Below, in pieces: positions 36,266 through 41,547 of a stretch of DNA of 41,547 nucleotides (position 1 is its first letter; every line of letters begins with the position of its first letter). Origin of the DNA: Akkermansia muciniphila (GTDB lineage: Bacteria > Verrucomicrobiota > Verrucomicrobiia > Chthoniobacterales > Chthoniobacteraceae); assembly GCA_945874745.1 (NCBI GenBank), contig CAMCIN010000004.1:1-41547 (forward strand), in the 5' to 3' direction. The notes below the pieces were generated by a model. The model was not told where the DNA came from. It did no database searches and saw only the letters and a program-made list of their open reading frames with translations. The translations under genes and the position numbers were made by a program.

Positions 36266-37657
36266 ATGTCCACGCCCCTCCCCGTCGAACCGTTGCAGCA
36301 TGCCGGCGAGCCCCTTTCCAACGAAGTCCGGCGCCGTCTGCTCGCAGTGGAGCCGCATTCAATCCGCACCTTCACCCCAAGCGGGGCGGTGCTGGCTAAA
36401 AGTGCGGGCTCCTATCACTGGACGCCCGAGGGGCGCAAGTTGGCGGACTTCACCAGTGGCGTGCTGGTGATGAATCTCGGGCATAACCCGACGCGTTGGT
36501 GGCAGCGGGTGCACGGCTATATGGGGCTCGAGAAAATGGGCGGGGCCGGGGACTTTTTTGAATCGGTGACGCTCAACGGGTACAACGCGATCACGGAAAT
36601 TGAGACGGTCTGCTGTGAGCGGTTGATCGCGCTATTGCAGGCGCAGCCGGGCGGGGCGCGCTGTGAGCAGGTGCTTTGGGCCGCCAGCGGGAGCGAGGCG
36701 GTGCAGAAGGCAATTTGGGCGGCCCTCGACCGGAGGGAGGGGGAGGATATTATTTTGAGCACCCGGCATGGGTTCCATGGAAAGAAGGGGCTTTCCAATG
36801 CGGTGACCGGCAGCGAGGCAGACAAGGAACGTGATGCACGGGTGCGCTTTATCTCCTTTCCCCGGGAGGAGTGCATCAGCGTTGAGCGCCGGAGACAGGC
36901 GCTGGATCTGGCCCCCTACGAGGCCGAGTTGCAGGGGCTTTGGGACGCATTCGGTTCGCGGATTTGCTGTCTGGTGACGGAGCCGTATCTGGGCGGGGGC
37001 GGTTCGTTTCACCCGCAAAAAGAGTACCTCCAACTGCTGGAGCGCTTCTGCCGAGAGCATGACATTTTGTTCATCCTCGACGAGGTGCAGGCGAACTTCG
37101 GGCGGACCGGCGCGCTGTTCGCCTTTTCAGAATACGGGGTGGAACCGGATCTGGTTGTTTTGGGGAAGGGCCTCGGAAACGGGGTGGCGGTGAGTGCGGT
37201 GGCGGGGCGGAGGGATGTGTTTGCTCGGATGCACTATGGCGAGGCCTCGGACACCTGGAGCGCCAATCCCCTGGCGAGTGCCGCAGTTTTGGCGACGTTG
37301 GACGAGTTTGCTGTGAGCGACGTGCTCGGCCATGCGCGGTTGCTTTCGGGGGTGCTGGAAGAGGGGCTGCTGCGATTGCGGGAATCCGGAGCGGTGGCGC
37401 ATGTGCGGGGGGAAGGGGTGGTTTGGGGTGTGGAGTGCAAGGCGGTGGGGGCCACGCCGGCCGAGGCGGTGGCACGTTTGTGTGTGGAGGCCTGTTATCT
37501 CGGGGACGCTCAGGGCCGGGCGGTGCACCTCCTCGGTCCTCTGGCGGGCAAGGTAATTCGGGTCAGCCCGCCGCTGGTGATGCCGCTGGAGGAAGCGCGG
37601 GAATACTTGGAAGTCATGCGGGAACGCTTCAGCGCGGTGGCGCGGAGTCTGGCGTAG
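36266..37657 (+). CDS. Class III PLP-dependent aminotransferase
   Basis: This 463-residue enzyme has the class III fold. Visible motifs are FTSGVLVMNLGHNP, the cofactor loop AASGSEAVQKAI, RHGFHGKKGLS, FILDEVQANFGRTG with the PLP aspartate, and VVLGKGLGNGVAVSA with the Schiff-base lysine, then DTWSANPLASAA for the phosphate contact. Class III members use omega-amino acids, ornithine, 4-aminobutyrate, glutamate-1-semialdehyde or amino sugars; the substrate here is not clear. ATG 36266 is preceded by a pyrimidine-rich leader. It forms a likely operon with the Gfo/Idh/MocA gene under the GntR regulator. Confidence 0.87.
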   Translation: MSTPLPVEPLQHAGEPLSNEVRRRLLAVEPHSIRTFTPSGAVLAKSAGSYHWTPEGRKLADFTSGVLVMNLGHNPTRWWQRVHGYMGLEKMGGAGDFFESVTLNGYNAITEIETVCCERLIALLQAQPGGARCEQVLWAASGSEAVQKAIWAALDRREGEDIILSTRHGFHGKKGLSNAVTGSEADKERDARVRFISFPREECISVERRRQALDLAPYEAELQGLWDAFGSRICCLVTEPYLGGGGSFHPQKEYLQLLERFCREHDILFILDEVQANFGRTGALFAFSEYGVEPDLVVLGKGLGNGVAVSAVAGRRDVFARMHYGEASDTWSANPLASAAVLATLDEFAVSDVLGHARLLSGVLEEGLLRLRESGAVAHVRGEGVVWGVECKAVGATPAEAVARLCVEACYLGDAQGRAVHLLGPLAGKVIRVSPPLVMPLEEAREYLEVMRERFSAVARSLA

Positions 37658-38074
37658 GAAGAGAGCGGCTGCGGAAAGTCAACGGGCCCTTCGCGCTATG
37701 TTTTTGGCGCGAGTGGCGTGCCGGGATGCGAGGGAGGTGGGCCTGTCCGTGCAGCCGCACCGACGCACCCCATGGCAGCGCCATTTGGGACATCATTTTA
37801 CGGGGTTCCTTGCTGTTTTCGGTGGGTGCCTTTTCCTATCGCTCCGGAGAGAGCGGGTAGGCATCCACAGATGGCTCAGATTCCGCAGATGTTTTTAGGG
37901 TTTCCACTCCGCTGCTCGTGTTGAGAAAGCTGCGGCTCGTACGGGGGGATTTCGCAAGTGGAGTGCGCCTGAATGAGAAAATGTAAACAATTCACGTTAA
38001 TGATTTTAAGGGTGTCCGATTTGACAACTCAAAATTCTGGGTTCTGTTGCGGGCCGTCGGTCCACCCTACTTAA
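37658..38074. other. Intergenic region before the secreted glycoside hydrolase
   Basis: This 417-bp stretch holds CAGAT element copy 6 and no supported gene; short ORFs across it (37698..37898, 37718..37924) run through the repeat. Downstream of the repeat the sequence turns AT-rich (37975-38035). TTGACA at 38021-38026 could be a -35 for the hydrolase gene, but no good -10 follows. Confidence 0.5.
37863..37890 (+). repeat. CAGAT 9-nt-phased repeat element, copy 6 (left arm only)
   Basis: ATCCACAGAT, GGCTCAGAT and TCCGCAGAT follow in 9-nt phase, then GTTTTTAGGGTTTCC as in other copies. No right arm with ATCTG units follows, so this is a half element. It shares the GGTAGG flank with copy 2. 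Confidence 0.82.
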
Positions 38075-41000
38075 ATGAAAACTACATCGCCCTTGGTGCC
38101 ACCCCTGGCGCCGCCCTTGTCCCCACCTTTGTCACCCCCCATAGCCCCGCCCCGGGCACGCCGTGCTTTTGCATGGTCTGTCCTGTGGTGTGCGCTGGCT
38201 GCACTGTTCCCACTCCTCACCCAGATTCAAGCCGCCTGGCAGTGGAGCCAACCCCCCGTGTTGGTCCATGTGCAGTCCACGCGCCGCGGGCACGTCTTTT
38301 ACAAAGGCGAAGCCGTGGTGCTCAAGTTGAGCGGTCCCGGGGCGTCGCGTTACATCATCCGCGACTATTACGGCAACACGGTCGAGCAGGGGGGACTCTC
38401 GAGCACCTCCCTGGCCCCGGCGGTGCGCGAACCGGGCTGGTACAAGGTGAACCTGCACGGTGGAAACCAGGGCATGCCTTTCGGCGACTCCGTCGGAAGC
38501 GGGATGTTCTGCATTCTGCGCGACGATCCAAACTTTCCGAAGATGCCGGTGCCCGGCACTTTCGGCGGCGAGGGACTGGTCGACGAGGTGACGCGGGGCG
38601 TGCTCGGGTACGGGCCGCAGCGGCACAAGGTGGACAACGCGGCCGCCGCAGATTCTGAAATCCCACGCCTGGAACGCGAGCTCGGGCTGGACCAGAAATA
38701 CTACCTCCCCTACGACAGCTACCGGAAGCGCGACCTACTGGTGGTGTTTCCCAACGGCACGTGGGACCAGGCGGGAGTGCGCAAGATTGTGGAGCGCTTC
38801 AAGGGGGTGGTGAAGTATTGGGAGCCTCGGAACGAGCCGAACTTCAGCACCAGCGCCACTGCCTTTGTGCAGAACGAGCTAAAGCCGTTCTACGAGCTGG
38901 TAAAAAGCATCGACCCTTCTTTGAAGGTGCTCGCGCCCGGGGCGGTCACGGTCGGTCCGCCGATGGCCGGCTGGAACGAAGAGTTTTTCCGCGCAGGTGG
39001 AGGGAAGTACATCGATGCGTTTTCGTTCCACGCGTACAACTGCGTCAACGGCGACCTGGGGCTCACCCGCATGTCCCTCGACCAGGTCAACACGTGGCTC
39101 AACAAGTACAACCTGGCTGGCATGGAAAAGTGGCAGACAGAGCAGGGCTTTCTTGGGCCGGTGTACGGCGCCTACCAGCCCCGGATGCAGGGCCGTTGGA
39201 CGATGCTGCAGATGATGGTGTACGAGCAGTACGGGATCCCTAAGGAACACAACCACTACTGGTACGACCGCAACGGCGGCTTCTGGGATGAGCCGCGTTG
39301 GGTGCAGAACGAGGACGGCTCGCTCAATCCGGTTGGCGTGCTGCTGCGGGTCTGGTCGGAGGAGCTGGCGGGAACGCGCTTTGCCTCCTCGCTGGATTTC
39401 GGAAATCCGGGGAACAAGCTGTTTGTGGGCAGCATTTTCCAGGGGCCTGGAAAACAGGTGGCCGCATTGATGACCTCGGGGGAAACGCGCGGGCGGCTGG
39501 AGCTTTCGGTGACCGGCACGAGCTCCGTGAAAGTGATCTCGCCGTTTGGGGGCGAACAACAGCTGGCGGTGGTCAACGGCAAGGTGAGTGTGGCGGTCAG
39601 CGAGCTGCCCACCTACGTGGAATACACCGGCACGCTGTCGGTGGCGCCTTCCAACTGGGGTGCGAATCTGGCGGTGCAGAGCGGGGTCAGCGCCGCAGCC
39701 TCGGGCTCGACGGTGCACCCGATTGACGGGGGAATTAACAACACGATCACCAAGGTGTTCAACGGACAGCTCGACACCTGGTACTGGAGCCAGGGCCGTG
39801 ACGCACGGATTTGGGAGAGCAACAACGCGACCTACCCGGCCTGGTTTGAGCTGCGGTTTCCCGCGGACACGACCATGGATCGCGTGGTGATCTACGCGGG
39901 GATTCCGTGGCAGTGGGATGGCTCGATTCTGGACTACGAGCTGCAGGTGGAGCAGGGCGGCCAGTGGGTGTCGCTGGAGCGGGTGCAGGAGCCGGTCAAC
40001 ACGTTCCGGGCGTACACACAGACAAACCGCACCACGGTAGACAGTTTCTACAGCGAGCGCTGCGTGTTCACCCACAGCTTCGCGCCGGTGACCACGCGGA
40101 AGATCCGGCTGCTGGTCAACGAGGTGACCTGGGGCGGCGCATCCAACAAGGACTTGAAGGATGCGGGGGCCCAGGGCGGGGAGCATCAGCTCAATCTGCG
40201 TGAGATCGAGGTGTACCGTTCCGGGCTGGCGGTCGCGGGTGGCAGCGCACCCGTGGCGGTGGCGGACAGCGCCGACTGCCCGCGCGGAGGGGGGGTGTCC
40301 ATTCCGGTGCTCGCAAACGACACGGCGGGTGCGGCGGGGCCGTACCCATTGAAGTTGCTGAGCGTGAGCAGGCCCTCCCGTGGCAGCGCGGCGGTTTCCG
40401 GCGACCAGGTGGTCTACAGCGCCTCCCCCGGACTGAGCGGAGCCGACTCGTTTAGCTACGTGGTGAGCGACGGCTTCTCCACGGCAACGGGTGTCGTCAA
40501 TGTCCTGGTTTCAGCCACGGCTGAGGCGCTGCGCCCGGACACGCACGGGCTCTACGCCGAGTGGTACAACAATGCGGACTTCACCAGCCTCGCCTTTGCG
40601 CGGGTCGATCCGTACGTGGACAACAGCTGGGGCACCAACGCCCCGGATCCGGCGGTGGACCCCGGCTCGTATTCCATCCGGTGGACGGGCAGGCTTACGC
40701 CCAAGTTCACGGAGGCGTACACGTTGTACACGCTTTCTGATGACGGTGTCCGGCTTTGGGTGGACGGCAAGCTGCTGATCGATCACTGGTCAACGCATGC
40801 GGGCGCCTGGGATCAGACGACCCTGCCGCTGGTGGCCGGGCAGCCGGTGGAGGTGAAGCTGGAGTATTTCCAGGGCGGCGGCAGTGCCCAAATGACCTTC
40901 CACTGGAGCAGTCCCAGCCAACCGCGGGAGGTGGTGCCTTTCGACGCCCTGACCGTGGGCGCTGCGGGCCCGCTGATCGCGCCGGCGAACAAGGCGCCCG

Positions 41001-41547
41001 TGGCGGTGGGAGACGCGGTGTGGACGCCGGTGGGCATGCCGGTGAGCGTGAGCGTGCTTGGAAACGACCGCGATCCGGACCTCGGTCCCGCGGAGCTGCG
41101 CGTCAGCGCGGTGGGCACGCCGGCGAACGGGACGGCGGTGTTGAACGGCGGCGTGGTGCAGTACGTGCCTGCCGCCGGGTACCAGGGCGTCGACAGCTTC
41201 ACCTACACCGTGAGCGATGGGGATCTCACCGCGACGGCGACCGTAAGCGTGACCGTGGCGGGCCCCGACCCCACGCGGTTGAGCGGGCTCAAGGGCGAGT
41301 ACTTCGGGAGGATCGACCTGACCACACCGGTGCTGGCCAGGCTGGATGGCACGCTCAATAAAAACTGGGGCGAGGTGTCGCCCGATCCCGCGCTGCCCAA
41401 GGACGGCTACTCGGTGCGGTGGACGGGTACGGTGACCCCGCGATTCAGCGAGACCTACACCTTCGCCGCTACCTCGGATGACGGGGTGCGCGTCTGGGTA
41501 AACGGTGCGCAGATTGCCCAAAACTGGAGTGACCACGCGCCGACGGA
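38075..41547 (+). CDS. Secreted multidomain glycoside hydrolase (partial, C-terminus off window)
   Basis: The ORF track misses this gene because it runs off the right edge; I translated it from ATG 38075, giving at least 1157 residues. An unusual Pro-rich leader (PPLAPPLSPPLSPPIAPP) and RARR precede a hydrophobic signal segment ending near residue 55. A clan-A-type (beta/alpha)8 hydrolase domain follows, with acid/base Glu254 in PRNEPNF and probable nucleophile Glu356 in QTEQGF. Then come an F5/8C-like carbohydrate-binding domain (about 525-715), a cadherin-like domain (725-815), a PA14 domain (825-960), a second cadherin-like domain (975-1068) and the start of a second PA14 domain (from 1072). 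It probably attacks an extracellular polysaccharide; the GH family could be 39-like but is not certain. Confidence 0.85.
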   Translation, partial: MKTTSPLVPPLAPPLSPPLSPPIAPPRARRAFAWSVLWCALAALFPLLTQIQAAWQWSQPPVLVHVQSTRRGHVFYKGEAVVLKLSGPGASRYIIRDYYGNTVEQGGLSSTSLAPAVREPGWYKVNLHGGNQGMPFGDSVGSGMFCILRDDPNFPKMPVPGTFGGEGLVDEVTRGVLGYGPQRHKVDNAAAADSEIPRLERELGLDQKYYLPYDSYRKRDLLVVFPNGTWDQAGVRKIVERFKGVVKYWEPRNEPNFSTSATAFVQNELKPFYELVKSIDPSLKVLAPGAVTVGPPMAGWNEEFFRAGGGKYIDAFSFHAYNCVNGDLGLTRMSLDQVNTWLNKYNLAGMEKWQTEQGFLGPVYGAYQPRMQGRWTMLQMMVYEQYGIPKEHNHYWYDRNGGFWDEPRWVQNEDGSLNPVGVLLRVWSEELAGTRFASSLDFGNPGNKLFVGSIFQGPGKQVAALMTSGETRGRLELSVTGTSSVKVISPFGGEQQLAVVNGKVSVAVSELPTYVEYTGTLSVAPSNWGANLAVQSGVSAAASGSTVHPIDGGINNTITKVFNGQLDTWYWSQGRDARIWESNNATYPAWFELRFPADTTMDRVVIYAGIPWQWDGSILDYELQVEQGGQWVSLERVQEPVNTFRAYTQTNRTTVDSFYSERCVFTHSFAPVTTRKIRLLVNEVTWGGASNKDLKDAGAQGGEHQLNLREIEVYRSGLAVAGGSAPVAVADSADCPRGGGVSIPVLANDTAGAAGPYPLKLLSVSRPSRGSAAVSGDQVVYSASPGLSGADSFSYVVSDGFSTATGVVNVLVSATAEALRPDTHGLYAEWYNNADFTSLAFARVDPYVDNSWGTNAPDPAVDPGSYSIRWTGRLTPKFTEAYTLYTLSDDGVRLWVDGKLLIDHWSTHAGAWDQTTLPLVAGQPVEVKLEYFQGGGSAQMTFHWSSPSQPREVVPFDALTVGAAGPLIAPANKAPVAVGDAVWTPVGMPVSVSVLGNDRDPDLGPAELRVSAVGTPANGTAVLNGGVVQYVPAAGYQGVDSFTYTVSDGDLTATATVSVTVAGPDPTRLSGLKGEYFGRIDLTTPVLARLDGTLNKNWGEVSPDPALPKDGYSVRWTGTVTPRFSETYTFAATSDDGVRVWVNGAQIAQNWSDHAPT

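Noticed and set aside
38047-38658. Track ORF of 203 residues at the start of the hydrolase gene
   Set aside because: It is in another frame from the true reading frame that starts at ATG 38075 and continues to the window edge with signal peptide and domains.

Overview
The window is GC-rich bacterial chromosome, most likely from a member of the Verrucomicrobiota (Opitutales-like). Four things point there. There is a giant pilin-like protein resembling the Verru_Chthon cassette protein A family. The ribonucleotide reductase small subunit is closely Chlamydia-like and lacks the radical tyrosine. A secreted glycoside hydrolase carries F5/8C, cadherin-like and PA14 modules. HprK, HPr and EI occur with no sugar permease in view. 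The phylum call is inferred from protein family memory, not from a marker-gene search.

Layout. (1) 0.4-4.5 kb: nrdB-nrdA on the minus strand, with a predicted promoter and NrdR-box-like site far upstream. (2) 5-7.4 kb: tatC and lysA on the plus strand. (3) 7.4-13.7 kb: a seven-gene minus-strand sugar-acid operon. In transcription order it reads SAF-domain dehydratase subunit, large UxaA/GarD-type dehydratase subunit, SDR dehydrogenase, FAH-family hydrolase, GarR-like reductase, GarL-like aldolase, glucarate dehydratase. (4) 13.8-15.7 kb: nagZ and a HigBA-like toxin-antitoxin pair. (5) 15.7-19.4 kb: minus-strand phosphohexomutase, HscB-like J-protein and CvfB-like RNA-binding protein. (6) 19.5-23.6 kb: RidA-family protein, D-serine-dehydratase-like PLP enzyme, M19 dipeptidase, and a voltage-gated potassium channel. 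(7) 24-27.1 kb: hprK-ptsH-ptsI. (8) 27.1-33.9 kb: a secreted hypothetical protein divergent from the giant pseudopilin. (9) 34.1-37.7 kb: a GntR repressor divergent from a Gfo/Idh/MocA oxidoreductase and a class III aminotransferase. (10) 38.1 kb to the end: a secreted glycoside hydrolase cut by the window edge.

Cooperation. The sugar-acid operon contains a complete glucarate/galactarate to pyruvate plus glycerate route, and a second dehydrogenase-hydrolase pair that fits a 2-keto-3-deoxy-sugar-acid branch. The RidA, PLP enzyme and dipeptidase genes fit a D-amino-acid salvage module. hprK-ptsH-ptsI looks like a regulatory phosphorelay.

The most unusual signals are: six intergenic elements built from 9-nt units ending in CAGAT; the leucine in place of the radical tyrosine in NrdB; a tyrosine in place of the conserved histidine of HprK; the HxC metal motif in the D-threonine-aldolase-like enzyme; a 1888-residue GspK-like pseudopilin with no cassette partners; twin GntR operators, one abutting a start codon; and general absence of Shine-Dalgarno sequences except in the toxin-antitoxin pair.
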